A DNA stretch of 64,000 nt from Crocinitomicaceae bacterium (GTDB lineage Bacteria > Bacteroidota > Bacteroidia > Flavobacteriales_D > Crocinitomicaceae). The notes under the pieces were generated by a model. The model searched no databases. It was not told where the DNA came from and saw only the letters and a program-made list of their open reading frames with translations. Shown here in pieces: positions 35,846 to 44,820 of this stretch (within the stretch, counting starts at the first letter, position 1; each line of letters opens with the position of its first letter). Position numbers and translations under genes: made by a program. The stretch covers positions 101,259 to 165,258 of the forward strand of contig JAQWYK010000047.1 in NCBI GenBank assembly GCA_029254025.1, in the 5' to 3' direction.

Positions 35846-37153
35846 ATGGAAACTCCAGTTATTCATATTTTTGTCGATGAGGTAAATCAGCGTTTGATGT
35901 ACGCCTTGAATCTCATGTTGAATGATAGGGGGGTTAAATACCAATTGGAGAACGATCCAGTTCGTTTTAAATCAGTCGAAGGTCCGAAGTTTGTCTACTC
36001 AGATTATCCGTTCAATGAGCCATATTTGACATTCTCTCCTGCTGAAATATTGTTTGAGAACACTATATCTTCTGTCTTTGTTGAAAAGGTAGTATGGGAA
36101 GAAATGGAAATTTTAGCATTTAAAAAAGTTCCAGATATTTTTGCTTCTGTATTTTATGTAGCTAGTCTTTATCATGAACACCTAACGGATCGGACAGATG
36201 AACATGAACGCATTATTGGTAAGGATAGCTTTCTAGATAAGCAGGGTTGGTTAAAAAAATGCATTATTGATTATTGGTCCGATGGGTTAATTAGTTTACT
36301 TAGAAATCAATTTTCGATAGAATTACCAACTCCAAACAAGGAGTTAACGGTAGTTCCCACTTTTGATATCGATAACGCATATGCCTATAAACTTAAAACG
36401 GGGATGCGAAAATACCTAAGTACATTGAAAGATTGGCTGAAATGGGATATACAGCGCATAAAAGAACGGAAATTGGTCCTCTCCGGGGCAGTTAAAGATC
36501 CTTATGACGACTACGATTATATCAGAAATATATCGGAACGAGGTTTTCCAGTTAAGCTTTTTTGGTTATTGGGAGACTTCTCCGACTTTGATCGAAATAT
36601 TGATTGGAAAGATCCGTATCATCGACGTTTAATCCTGCAAATGAATAGGCATGCCGTTGTTGGATTGCATCCTAGTTATAAATCGAATCAACAACTCGGA
36701 TTACTTTGTGAAGAAAAGAAAAGATTGGAACAGATTCTTGGGAACGAGGTAGCGAACACGCGACAGCATTTTTTAAAGATTGAGCATAAAAAAACATTTG
36801 CTTCACTCTTAGGCGCTGGATTTACAGATGATTATTCGCTTGGCTTTGCAGATGTAGTCGGTTTTCGTGCCGGGTTATCAAGACCTTTTCCTTGGTTTAA
36901 TCTTAAGGCTAACCGTATTTCTGAATTAACCTTGCATCCATTCGCTTATATGGAGGTGACCCTCAAGGATTATTTACGCTTAAATACAGAGGAGGCGAAG
37001 GTCGTGGTGGAGGAGTTATGGAAGGAGGCTGTGCAATACGGAGGTGAATTTATTTGTCTCTGGCACAACGAGACCATTGGAGATACCGGCAAATGGAAAG
37101 GGTGGAGTGAGGTACTTGAATTTACGCTTAATTTTCAAAACTTGGCACGATGA
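35846..37153 (+). CDS. Polysaccharide-deacetylase-like protein with N-terminal DUF7033-type domain
   Basis: 435 aa from the ATG at 35846 (METPVIHIFVD); an upstream in-frame ATG at 35807 gives a non-conserved extension. The N-terminal 150 residues are the uncharacterised part. From VVPTFDIDNAYAYKLK (about 167) a deacetylase-like (beta/alpha) barrel begins; DIDNAY stands where NodB-type enzymes have the metal-binding T-F-D-D motif. VVGLHPSYKSN and CLWHNETIGD keep His residues near the expected metal or base positions. It may deacetylate a surface glycan, or be inactive. It overlaps the GSCFA gene by 4 bp (ATGA), so the two act together. Confidence 0.75.
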   Translation: METPVIHIFVDEVNQRLMYALNLMLNDRGVKYQLENDPVRFKSVEGPKFVYSDYPFNEPYLTFSPAEILFENTISSVFVEKVVWEEMEILAFKKVPDIFASVFYVASLYHEHLTDRTDEHERIIGKDSFLDKQGWLKKCIIDYWSDGLISLLRNQFSIELPTPNKELTVVPTFDIDNAYAYKLKTGMRKYLSTLKDWLKWDIQRIKERKLVLSGAVKDPYDDYDYIRNISERGFPVKLFWLLGDFSDFDRNIDWKDPYHRRLILQMNRHAVVGLHPSYKSNQQLGLLCEEKKRLEQILGNEVANTRQHFLKIEHKKTFASLLGAGFTDDYSLGFADVVGFRAGLSRPFPWFNLKANRISELTLHPFAYMEVTLKDYLRLNTEEAKVVVEELWKEAVQYGGEFICLWHNETIGDTGKWKGWSEVLEFTLNFQNLAR

Positions 37154-38067
37154 AAACGACCAGTGTAACATTTCCTAATTATTCTATTGAGATTAATCGA
37201 ACTGTCCCTGTTGCTTTTTTGGGAAGCTGTTTTTCGGAGCACCTTTCCAGGAAGTTGAATGAGAATAAGTTTTCTGTTGTTTCCAACCCTTTAGGGGTTA
37301 TTTTTAATCCAATGAGTTTGGCGTATATTCTCGAATTGGAATCGGAGAAATTAATAGCCAATAATTTTGAACGCAACAACGTTTGGTTAAATTGGAGCGC
37401 AAACGCTACTATTTTCGGTTATTCCAACGAGGCATTAGAGAAAGTTATTAGGGATAATTTGGCTCTGTTTCAGGATAGATTAAGCGCATCAAATGTGCTC
37501 TTTGTCACCTTCGGTTCCGCTTGGGTGTATGAGCATTTATCTAATTCAGCTATAGTTGCTAACTGTCACAAACAACCGTCAAGAGATTTTAATAAGAGAT
37601 TATTAAGCAGCGATGAAATTGTTGGGCAATGGACGAAAACGATACGCCAGTTGAATAAAAATTATCCAGCATTGAATATTGTTTTTACTGTGAGTCCGGT
37701 AAGGCACATAAAAGACGGGGTAGTTGATAATACTAGAAGTAAATCTATTCTTCTGGAAGCTGTACATCAATTAACGGAGAAATTTAGCCAGGTTGAATAT
37801 TTTCCAGTTTATGAGTTTTTCATGGATGAGTTACGCGACTATGCCTATTATAAAAAAGACGGAATACATCCGAATGAAATAGCTATTGATTTAGTTTGGG
37901 AGAAGTTCGAGCATGCTTTTTTCGGTAATGAAACGAAGGCTTGGCTCCACGAATTTCAGCGCCTTACACAACAGTTAGAGCATCGTCCGTTACACCCGGA
38001 TTCTGTCGAAGCAAAAGAATTTGTGGCTAAAGCTCAGCGAGAAATGGAGACGTTTCTTGCTGGTTAG
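37150..38067 (+). CDS. GSCFA-domain protein
   Basis: 305 aa. The defining motif GSCFSEHL (25-32) follows VAFLG, and FGSAWVYEH, VFTVSPVRHIKDG and YAYYKKDGIHPNEIAIDLVWE match the SGNH/GDSL-like fold, with DGIHPNE giving an Asp-x-x-His near the C-terminus. The family is presumed to be an esterase or acyltransferase acting on glycans, but this is unproven. Coupled by a 4-bp overlap to the deacetylase-like gene upstream, which suggests both modify a common polysaccharide. A bidirectional terminator follows. Confidence 0.85.
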   Translation: MKTTSVTFPNYSIEINRTVPVAFLGSCFSEHLSRKLNENKFSVVSNPLGVIFNPMSLAYILELESEKLIANNFERNNVWLNWSANATIFGYSNEALEKVIRDNLALFQDRLSASNVLFVTFGSAWVYEHLSNSAIVANCHKQPSRDFNKRLLSSDEIVGQWTKTIRQLNKNYPALNIVFTVSPVRHIKDGVVDNTRSKSILLEAVHQLTEKFSQVEYFPVYEFFMDELRDYAYYKKDGIHPNEIAIDLVWEKFEHAFFGNETKAWLHEFQRLTQQLEHRPLHPDSVEAKEFVAKAQREMETFLAG

Positions 38068-38120
38068 AACTAATTCTCAGTATAAGCGTGGAAACTTAAA
38101 GTCGAGGGAATAGTGAACAA

Positions 38121-38152
38121 AAAAAGCTATCCAACTGAATGAATAGCTTTTT
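38121..38152. terminator. Bidirectional terminator between GSCFA gene and exported M16 gene
   Basis: AAAAAGCTAT (38121-38130) and ATAGCTTTTT (38143-38152): 10-bp stem, 12-nt loop, A/T runs on both sides, between convergent genes. Confidence 0.82.
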
Positions 38153-38173
38153 CCGTTAGGTATGTTTTAGTTG

Positions 38174-40279
38174 TTACAACTCAAATTTCTTTGGGTCAAT
38201 TTTTACATTCAAGTTAATCTCTTTCACTGTGGCGTCTAGAACTGCAGAGCCTACCATTTGAGAAATCTTATGTGGAAATGAGATTCCTTTGACCGCTTTG
38301 TAGTCGCTGTATTTAGCAGTAACATTCTGAGGTCCTTCCTCTGTTACTTCTAACGTTTCACTCATTTCTTTCATGAAATTATCTGTGTTGTAATATGCTT
38401 TTGTAGTAGATTGCCCAATGGTGTATTCAATTACATAATACTCCTTTTCATTCAATTCATCAATTCCAAGAAGTGTATACTCCACTTTTCCGCTCATTAA
38501 CCCCATTTCTGGAAGTAGCGTATTCATGATCTTTTTTTCATCCATTTCTTCAGGAGAGAGCTCGGAGATATCATGTCCGCCTGACTGGTTCATGGTTTTT
38601 GAACCTCCCTTTTCTCCATCGAAAACTTCTTTTTGCGCTACCATACCCATCACTTCGATACTTGTAGACCTTTTGTTTGGTGCTTCAAAGTATGTAGTCA
38701 TGGTTAACTCAATTGGCGCGCCTTGAGGTTTAACCGACATGATTTGCTCCATGGAGGTAATTTTAACCAAAGCTTTTTCTGCTTTCGCTAATTTTTTCTG
38801 ACCGGTGACAGCCATGAAGTAGTTATTGAGGACTTCATTTTTATCCATTGAAGTCTCTTTGTAGGTTTTCATAGAAGCTGGGTTACCAAATTCATCCAAG
38901 CGGACGATGACACCATCGGCATCAAAGCGTGCTATTTTTTCAACTACTTCTTCGTTTCCAACCACAATGATGTTTAGATTTTTCGGAGTAATATACTTTT
39001 TTGCTACAGCCAACACGTCTTCTTTGGTTACTGCAGCTAATTTTTTCAAATAGGTCTGATAGTAATCACTCGGTAAGTTATTGCGATAGATGCTTAATGC
39101 GAAATTAGCAATTGTACGCGGTGATTCTAAGCTACGCGCAAAAGACCCAGCCATAGAAGCTTTGTTTAACTCAAGCTCTTCATCTGTTACGAGTTCTTTG
39201 GTGATGTTTTCGAATTCTAGGAGGAACTCGTAAATTGCAGAGTCTGTAACTTCATTTCTAAAACTACCAGCAGCCGAAAACCAAGCTCCTTCCCGTTCAA
39301 TATTGGTAGAAGAGTAAGCTCCATAAGTCCAAGCTTTGTCTTCTCGTAGGTTTTGCATTAGTCGTGTACCGAAGCCCCCGCCACCGAATAACTTATTCAT
39401 TACACTCAATTTGATAATGTCTTCGTGTCCTGGTTTAATGTCCATAGGAAATGCAATGTTTATGACAGACTGCACCGCTCCTGGTTTTTCTACAAAAATA
39501 ACTCGGTTGTTTTCAGGGAAATATCCTGAATTATAGGAAGCCTCGTAAGGCACTCCACCTTCCCAAGATGCAAAATGTTTGTTGGCAAGCTCTTTGGCCT
39601 TTTCGAGTTTAATGTCTCCAACAATTACAAGATAAGTTCCAGCTGGGATAAAGCGTGCTTTGTAATACGCAACTATGTCTTCTCTGCTGATGTTTTTAAG
39701 GGAAGCTTCCGTCATCACTTCACCGAGCGGGTGGTTTGGAAAAACCGATTTGGTAACAGCGTTTGACGCCATACTGTTAGGGTCTGTTTTTGCCGACAAC
39801 AATCCTGATTCTGTTTGCTTTTTGACGCGATCGAACTCCTCCTGAGGGAAGTTGGCGTTGTGCAAAACATCTAACATCAAGTCCAATCCTTTGTCCATGT
39901 GCTTAGTGAGACAAGACATGAAGATGCTGTTGCTTCCTGCTGCTAGAGTAGCACCAATAAAGTCTTTTTCGTTATCAATTTGGTCCTTCGAACGGTCTGT
40001 GGTTCCTCCCAGTACGAGCTCACCTACAAGGTTTGATAAACCTGCTTTTTCTCCTTCTATTGAAGGATCCGAAGTAAAAACTAGGTTGAAAGAAACTTTT
40101 GGTTGGCGGTGATTACTAGAGAGAATAACTTTTAGTCCGTTATCCAATTCGAACACCTCAGGCTCTGCAATATTAATTTCTGGAGCCGCTCCTGGTTTTG
40201 GTGCATTAGTTCTGTCCAGCTGCCCAAAAGCACTTGTAGCCGAAAATGCAACCGTTATTATAATGATATATTTGTTCAT
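38174..40279 (-). CDS. Exported M16 peptidase-like protein, non-catalytic, with C-terminal extension
   Basis: 701 aa. Signal peptide 1-19 (MNKYIIIITVAFSATSAFG). The M16 fold (about 40-460) lacks HxxEH: the equivalent stretch reads LVGELVLGG, keeping only the Glu. The R/Y region is present (TRLMQNLREDKAWTYGAYS). After about residue 470 comes an extra ~230-aa beta-rich domain, like the lipoprotein-sorting or LolA-type extension seen in Bacteroidota M16 proteins (ITSMEQIMSVKPQG...). It pairs with the catalytic M16 gene upstream (112-bp gap) as a periplasmic heterodimer. Confidence 0.88.
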   Translation of the reverse strand: MNKYIIIITVAFSATSAFGQLDRTNAPKPGAAPEINIAEPEVFELDNGLKVILSSNHRQPKVSFNLVFTSDPSIEGEKAGLSNLVGELVLGGTTDRSKDQIDNEKDFIGATLAAGSNSIFMSCLTKHMDKGLDLMLDVLHNANFPQEEFDRVKKQTESGLLSAKTDPNSMASNAVTKSVFPNHPLGEVMTEASLKNISREDIVAYYKARFIPAGTYLVIVGDIKLEKAKELANKHFASWEGGVPYEASYNSGYFPENNRVIFVEKPGAVQSVINIAFPMDIKPGHEDIIKLSVMNKLFGGGGFGTRLMQNLREDKAWTYGAYSSTNIEREGAWFSAAGSFRNEVTDSAIYEFLLEFENITKELVTDEELELNKASMAGSFARSLESPRTIANFALSIYRNNLPSDYYQTYLKKLAAVTKEDVLAVAKKYITPKNLNIIVVGNEEVVEKIARFDADGVIVRLDEFGNPASMKTYKETSMDKNEVLNNYFMAVTGQKKLAKAEKALVKITSMEQIMSVKPQGAPIELTMTTYFEAPNKRSTSIEVMGMVAQKEVFDGEKGGSKTMNQSGGHDISELSPEEMDEKKIMNTLLPEMGLMSGKVEYTLLGIDELNEKEYYVIEYTIGQSTTKAYYNTDNFMKEMSETLEVTEEGPQNVTAKYSDYKAVKGISFPHKISQMVGSAVLDATVKEINLNVKIDPKKFEL

Positions 40280-40390
40280 ATGTCTTTAATTTTTTTTATT
40301 TAATTGTCATATGGAATCGCCAAATTACGATCATCTATGTTAATGTAAATTTCGCAATGGCTTATTTCATAATTTTAATTTTGAAGGTGA

Positions 40391-41866
40391 TTATTCAGCT
40401 GAATCCTTTGGAAGATAGTGTAAAATCACACGTGCATCTTTTTTAAAATATTTTTTCGCGACAGCCATTAAATCTTCTCGCGTAATGTTTTCGTACATTT
40501 TTAATTGGTCATTGATCAAGTTTGCATCTCCATAATATACATGATTGTTCGCTAAACTTTCTGCAATACCAGCTACAGAACTATTGGATGAATAGAAGTT
40601 GTTTTCAAATTGATTTTTTACTTTTTGGAATTCTTCCTTAGTTACAAGTTCTGTTTGAACACGAACGATTTCCTCATCGAGCGCATTTTGAAGCTCTTCA
40701 ACTGTCACATCTTTGGAAGCGATACCCGCTACTAAAGCCATTCCAGGATCTTCTAATGGAAAGTTGAACGAGAAAGCCGCTACAGCCAGCTCTTTCTTTT
40801 CTACGATATTTTTGTTCATACGTGAACTGCTTCCGCCTGCCAATAAAGAGTTCAACATTTCGAGTGCATATGCATCTTTCGTATTTTGGGCAGGTGAGTG
40901 ATATGCCATAAATACACCGGGCAATTGAATATTATCATAAATCACGTCAACCGTTTCTTTTTGCAAAGCAGGTTCTTTTGCAGTTGGACGTGGAATAATA
41001 GTCGGAGTGTTTTCATATTTCTTAATGGCTGCTTTTCCTTCCTTTGAGGTGGTTGCGAAGAAATTTTCTTGATTAAAGATACTTTTGGAAATTTCGTATT
41101 TCGTCTGGAAGGCTGCCTCATCCATCATGATAAAGTCTCGGTACAAGTTAATTGCTTGGCCTTTTGGGATAGAGGAAAAATACTTGTTGATCAGTGCTTT
41201 TGCTTCTTTAATGTCGATATCACCGGCAATCGAAAGTGTCGCATTAGCAGGAACGTAAAATGTTTGGTAGAACTTCACGTAATCCTCTTCTTGAGCTGCA
41301 TCTAAGTGCTCCATACTCCCGATTGGCACCCAATTATAGGGGTGTTCTTTGTAGAGACGTTTAAATGCTTCTTCCATAAAGGTACCGTAAGGTTGATTGT
41401 CCACACGTTGGCGCTTTTCTTCTTTTACAACTTCACGTTGCGTTTCGATACCAATATTTTCAACCTTCGCATGTAAAAGTCTCTCTGACTCTAACCAGAG
41501 CCCAAGCTCTAAGTTATTCGATGTAAAAATTTCATAATAGAAGGTACGGTCCTGCGAAGTATTTGCATTCAGGGTACCGCCATTGCGTTCAACATATTTG
41601 TCGAATTCACCCCGTTCAATATTTTGGGAACCTTCAAATAATAGGTGCTCAAAGAAATGTGCAAAACCAGTTCTGTCTGCTTGCTCATTTTTGGAGCCAA
41701 CGTGATACAAAATGGTAACTGCTACAATAGGAGTCGTTTTGTCCTCATGTAAAATAACGTTCAGGCCGTTATCTAGTGTGAATTCTTCAAACTCAATCTT
41801 TTGTGTTTGTCCGAATACACTTAACATCAGAATGGAAATCATTCCGGTAAGAAAATAGTTGTTCAT
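40391..41866 (-). CDS. Exported M16 zinc metallopeptidase, catalytic subunit
   Basis: 491 aa with a signal peptide (residues 1-20, ending SVFGQ). Inverted zinc motif HFFEH in TGFAHFFEHLLFEG, followed by the distal Glu in VVKEEKRQR. Two M16 domains are visible, the second with SSRMNKNIVEKKELAVAAF. The protein is exported, unlike the cytoplasmic pair at 10604-13098. It is the first gene of a two-gene unit with the non-catalytic partner. It probably degrades peptides in the periplasm. Confidence 0.92.
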   Translation of the reverse strand: MNNYFLTGMISILMLSVFGQTQKIEFEEFTLDNGLNVILHEDKTTPIVAVTILYHVGSKNEQADRTGFAHFFEHLLFEGSQNIERGEFDKYVERNGGTLNANTSQDRTFYYEIFTSNNLELGLWLESERLLHAKVENIGIETQREVVKEEKRQRVDNQPYGTFMEEAFKRLYKEHPYNWVPIGSMEHLDAAQEEDYVKFYQTFYVPANATLSIAGDIDIKEAKALINKYFSSIPKGQAINLYRDFIMMDEAAFQTKYEISKSIFNQENFFATTSKEGKAAIKKYENTPTIIPRPTAKEPALQKETVDVIYDNIQLPGVFMAYHSPAQNTKDAYALEMLNSLLAGGSSSRMNKNIVEKKELAVAAFSFNFPLEDPGMALVAGIASKDVTVEELQNALDEEIVRVQTELVTKEEFQKVKNQFENNFYSSNSSVAGIAESLANNHVYYGDANLINDQLKMYENITREDLMAVAKKYFKKDARVILHYLPKDSAE

Positions 41867-41998
41867 GTGTTCATTTTTAAATCAACCTCAAAGAAACACA
41901 ACTTCTCTCGAAATTCCCAAGAAAAAATGATAATTGGTCAAAAAGAGGGAGAACGGGGCGGATCAAGGTTTAATGTTCGAGGTTTTGGACTTCGTCCA

Positions 41999-42043
41999 TT
42001 GCAGGTTAAAGGTTTTATGCACAACTCGGAACTTGCAACCTGC
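41999..42043. repeat. Inverted GCAGGTT words upstream of radC
   Basis: TTGCAGGTT (41999-42007) is followed 29 bp on by AACCTGC (42037-42043), giving a 7-bp inverted pair. The same TTGCAGGTT word makes up the tandem repeat at 5768-5796. It lies in the 254-bp gap between the divergent M16 and radC genes. Confidence 0.5.
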
Positions 42044-42120
42044 CAAAACTTTCCCTAACTAGATTTATTTGTCGATTTCAACTTTTTCGCTAACTTATAG
42101 TAATAATCAAACCTAAATCA

Positions 42121-42813
42121 ATGAATTCGTGCTATTTAACGATTAAAAGTTGGGCGGAAGATGATCGTCCACGAGAGAAGATGATACTGAAAGGAAAAAG
42201 TGTGTTATCGGATGCAGAACTAATAGCAATTATACTTGGCTCAGGAACGCGCACTAAATCTGCCGTAGATCTTGCACAAGAGATTTTAATGTCTGTCGAT
42301 AATGATTTGTACCGCCTTGGTCAATTGAATTTAACGGAGTTAAAAAAATTTTCTGGCGTAGGAGATGCCAAAGCAGTTAGTCTAGCTGCTGCGCTTGAGT
42401 TAGGGAGAAGGAGACGTGCAGTTGGTGTTCGAAAAATCGAAAAAGTTACTGGAAGTAAGGATGTGTATGAATTTGTGCGTCGTGATTTTGAGGATCTGAT
42501 ACACGAGGAATTTAGAGTTCTAGGTTTAAAGCGGTCGAATGAAATCATACGCAGTGAACTTGTGTCGCGCGGAGGAATGACCGGCACAATTGCTGATGGA
42601 AAGTTAATTTTTAAGGCTTTACTGGATATGAAGGCGGTTGCGTGTATTTTGGTTCACAATCATCCTTCTGGAAATTTAAAGCCCAGCGGAGCAGATGTAT
42701 CATTGACCAAAAAACTCAGTGAATTCGGTCGAATGATTGACTTACAGGTGTTAGACCACCTCATTGTTACAGATCATGGATATTACAGTTTTGCGGATAA
42801 CAGCTTAATCTAA
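42121..42813 (+). CDS. radC: RadC-family JAB/MPN protein
   Basis: 230 aa. N-terminal HhH-like region (LKKFSGVGDAKAVSLAAALELGRR) and C-terminal JAB1/MPN metalloprotease-like domain with the full motif HNHPSGNLKPSGAD (HxHx7Sx2D), preceded by MTGTIADGKLIFK. Length fits the family. The old name implies DNA repair, but the biochemical role is not settled. It starts with a short leader, and its stop overlaps the convergent tsaE end by 9 bp. Confidence 0.93.
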   Translation: MNSCYLTIKSWAEDDRPREKMILKGKSVLSDAELIAIILGSGTRTKSAVDLAQEILMSVDNDLYRLGQLNLTELKKFSGVGDAKAVSLAAALELGRRRRAVGVRKIEKVTGSKDVYEFVRRDFEDLIHEEFRVLGLKRSNEIIRSELVSRGGMTGTIADGKLIFKALLDMKAVACILVHNHPSGNLKPSGADVSLTKKLSEFGRMIDLQVLDHLIVTDHGYYSFADNSLI

Positions 42814-43227
42814 TCCGACAAGGCGAATGATTCTATTGTCGTTTTGTGCTACATTGAATTCAATCCAAAAGGTATCATTTCCCAATAATGTTTGGATGAC
42901 TTCAGGCCATTCAATGATGCAAATGCCGCCGCTGTACAGGTATTCTTCAATGCCAATGTTGTAGGCGTCTTCCAGTGTTTCTAAACGATAGAGGTCGAAG
43001 TGGTAAACAGGACCATAAAGCGAACTTTCATATTCGTTGACGTAGCCATAGGTGGGGGAGCTTACTTCGTCTTTAACTCCCATCTCTTTTGCTAAGTAGC
43101 GAATGAAGGTTGTTTTTCCAGCACCCATTTGACCTTTTAAGGCAATAACTTTTCGCTCACCTAGGAGTTTTACAACTTCGGCTGCGATGGAAGTTAAGTC
43201 AGACTCTTGTCGTGCAACAAGTTCCAT
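42805..43227 (-). CDS. tsaE: tRNA threonylcarbamoyladenosine biosynthesis ATPase TsaE
   Basis: 140 aa P-loop protein. Walker A KGQMGAGKTTFIRYL, then the TsaE signature VSSPTYGYVNEYE and HFDLYRLETLEDAYNIGIEEYL, and ICIIEWPE (Walker B-like). It powers the TsaBDE complex making t6A37 in tRNAs. Its start codon overlaps the porX stop by 1 bp, so expression of the two is coupled although their roles are unrelated. Confidence 0.95.
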   Translation of the reverse strand: MELVARQESDLTSIAAEVVKLLGERKVIALKGQMGAGKTTFIRYLAKEMGVKDEVSSPTYGYVNEYESSLYGPVYHFDLYRLETLEDAYNIGIEEYLYSGGICIIEWPEVIQTLLGNDTFWIEFNVAQNDNRIIRLVGLD

Positions 43228-44774
43228 TACTTTGATTTGGGTGTCATTTCTACGTAAGGAATAAGCATCTCCTCCATTGAGATACCTCCATGTTGGAAAG
43301 TATCCTTATAGTGTTTAAGGAAATGATTGAAGTTGTTGGGGTACACAAAAAAACCGTCCGTTTTGCAAAAAACATATTCACTGGATAAGTTCTCTTTTGG
43401 TAAAAAAGCATCATCTGGATTTTTAATACGAAAAACTTCTTTTTCATTATAATCCAGGTTTTTCCCTGTTTTATACCGTAGGTTGGTATTCGTGTCTTTT
43501 GGTCCAACAATTTTGATAGCTTCGTTTACTTTAACGGTTCCGTGATCAGTAGTGATGACTACTTTTATTCCGGCTTTCGCAATATTTTTGAAGATATCTA
43601 ATAGTGGGGAGTGTTCAAACCAACTCTCTGTTAAGGAGCGATAAGCCGCTTCATCGTCGGCTAGTTCTTTAATCACTTTCATTTCTGTGCGTGCATGTGA
43701 AAGCATGTCAACGAAGTTGTACACAATTACGTTAAGGTCATTATTCAGGATTTGACTGAATTGATCATTGAGTTTCTTGCCGGCATCAATATTGGTGATT
43801 TTATGGTAACTCATTTTAATGTTCTTGCCTAGGCGCTTTAGATTTTCCGTAAGCAATTCTTTCTCATACATGTTCTTACCTCCGTCTTCACTTTCTGAGG
43901 ACCAATAATTTGGGTATTTTTTCGCGATTTCAGAGGGTAGAAGGCCAGAGAACAAGGCGTTTCTAGCGTAATGCGTAGCTGTTGGTAAAATGGAGTAGGC
44001 AATTTCTTCTTTGTCGAAGTTGAAGTAGTTCGATAGGGTAGGGCGCAATACTTGCCATTGGTCGTATCTCAAGTTGTCGATTACTATCAAAAAAACGGGT
44101 TCCTTCAATAGTGGATTGATCTTGTTTTTGAAAAGGGTATGGATCAATTGTGGAGCGTCTTCTGTTCCGTTGAGCCAGTCGCAATAGTTGTCTTCGATAA
44201 ATCTACAAAACTGCTGATTGGCTTCTTTCTTTTGCATTTCTAAGACTTCTTTCATCCCTTGTTCTTCAATGGATTGGAATTGGATGTCCCAATAGGTGAG
44301 TCGTTTGAACAACGATGCCCATTCGTCTGCGTCAAGACGTTGATTGAGTTCCATTGCGATTTGTCGAAATTCTTGTTGGTATGAGCTATTGGTCTTGTTA
44401 GAGACCAATTTGCTGTGGTCCAAATTCTTTTTTATGCTCAGCAGGATTTGGTTGGGGTTCACCGGTTTGATTAGGTAGTCCGCAATTTTTCCACCTATCG
44501 CTTCTTCCATGATACTCTCTTCCTCACTTTTGGTAATCATAACAATCGGAATCATTGGTCGAATTTCCTTGATTTTTGTTAATGCATCAAGTCCCGAAAT
44601 TCCGGGCATATTTTCGTCTAGGAAAACAATATCAAACAATTGCTCCCTGCATTTATCGACAGCCTCTCCACCATTATTTACGGTTTCTACTGAATAGCCT
44701 TTCTGTTCAAGAAAAAGAATATGAGGTTTTAATAAATCGATTTCGTCGTCTGCCCAGAGTATTTTCGCTTGCAT
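43227..44774 (-). CDS. porX: T9SS regulator PorX (response regulator with PglZ domain)
   Basis: 515 aa from the ATG at 44774 (MQAKILWADDEID), matching the known PorX length of about 518; an extension to 44846 is not conserved-looking. Receiver domain 1-120 has acidic pocket D9-D10, phospho-acceptor D53 (FLDENMPG) and K in MITKSEE. The C-terminal PglZ/alkaline-phosphatase-superfamily domain begins about 205, with VFLIVIDNLRYDQW, ATHYARNALFSGLLPSE and VVITTDHGTVKV (metal ligands). PorX regulates type IX secretion genes with the kinase PorY, which is not in this window. The T9SS cargo at 51005-56846 would be downstream targets of this system. Confidence 0.93.
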   Translation of the reverse strand: MQAKILWADDEIDLLKPHILFLEQKGYSVETVNNGGEAVDKCREQLFDIVFLDENMPGISGLDALTKIKEIRPMIPIVMITKSEEESIMEEAIGGKIADYLIKPVNPNQILLSIKKNLDHSKLVSNKTNSSYQQEFRQIAMELNQRLDADEWASLFKRLTYWDIQFQSIEEQGMKEVLEMQKKEANQQFCRFIEDNYCDWLNGTEDAPQLIHTLFKNKINPLLKEPVFLIVIDNLRYDQWQVLRPTLSNYFNFDKEEIAYSILPTATHYARNALFSGLLPSEIAKKYPNYWSSESEDGGKNMYEKELLTENLKRLGKNIKMSYHKITNIDAGKKLNDQFSQILNNDLNVIVYNFVDMLSHARTEMKVIKELADDEAAYRSLTESWFEHSPLLDIFKNIAKAGIKVVITTDHGTVKVNEAIKIVGPKDTNTNLRYKTGKNLDYNEKEVFRIKNPDDAFLPKENLSSEYVFCKTDGFFVYPNNFNHFLKHYKDTFQHGGISMEEMLIPYVEMTPKSK

Positions 44775-44820
44775 TCCTTGATTATTTATATTTTTACAAA
44801 AGTTTTTAAAAGTAATTGAA

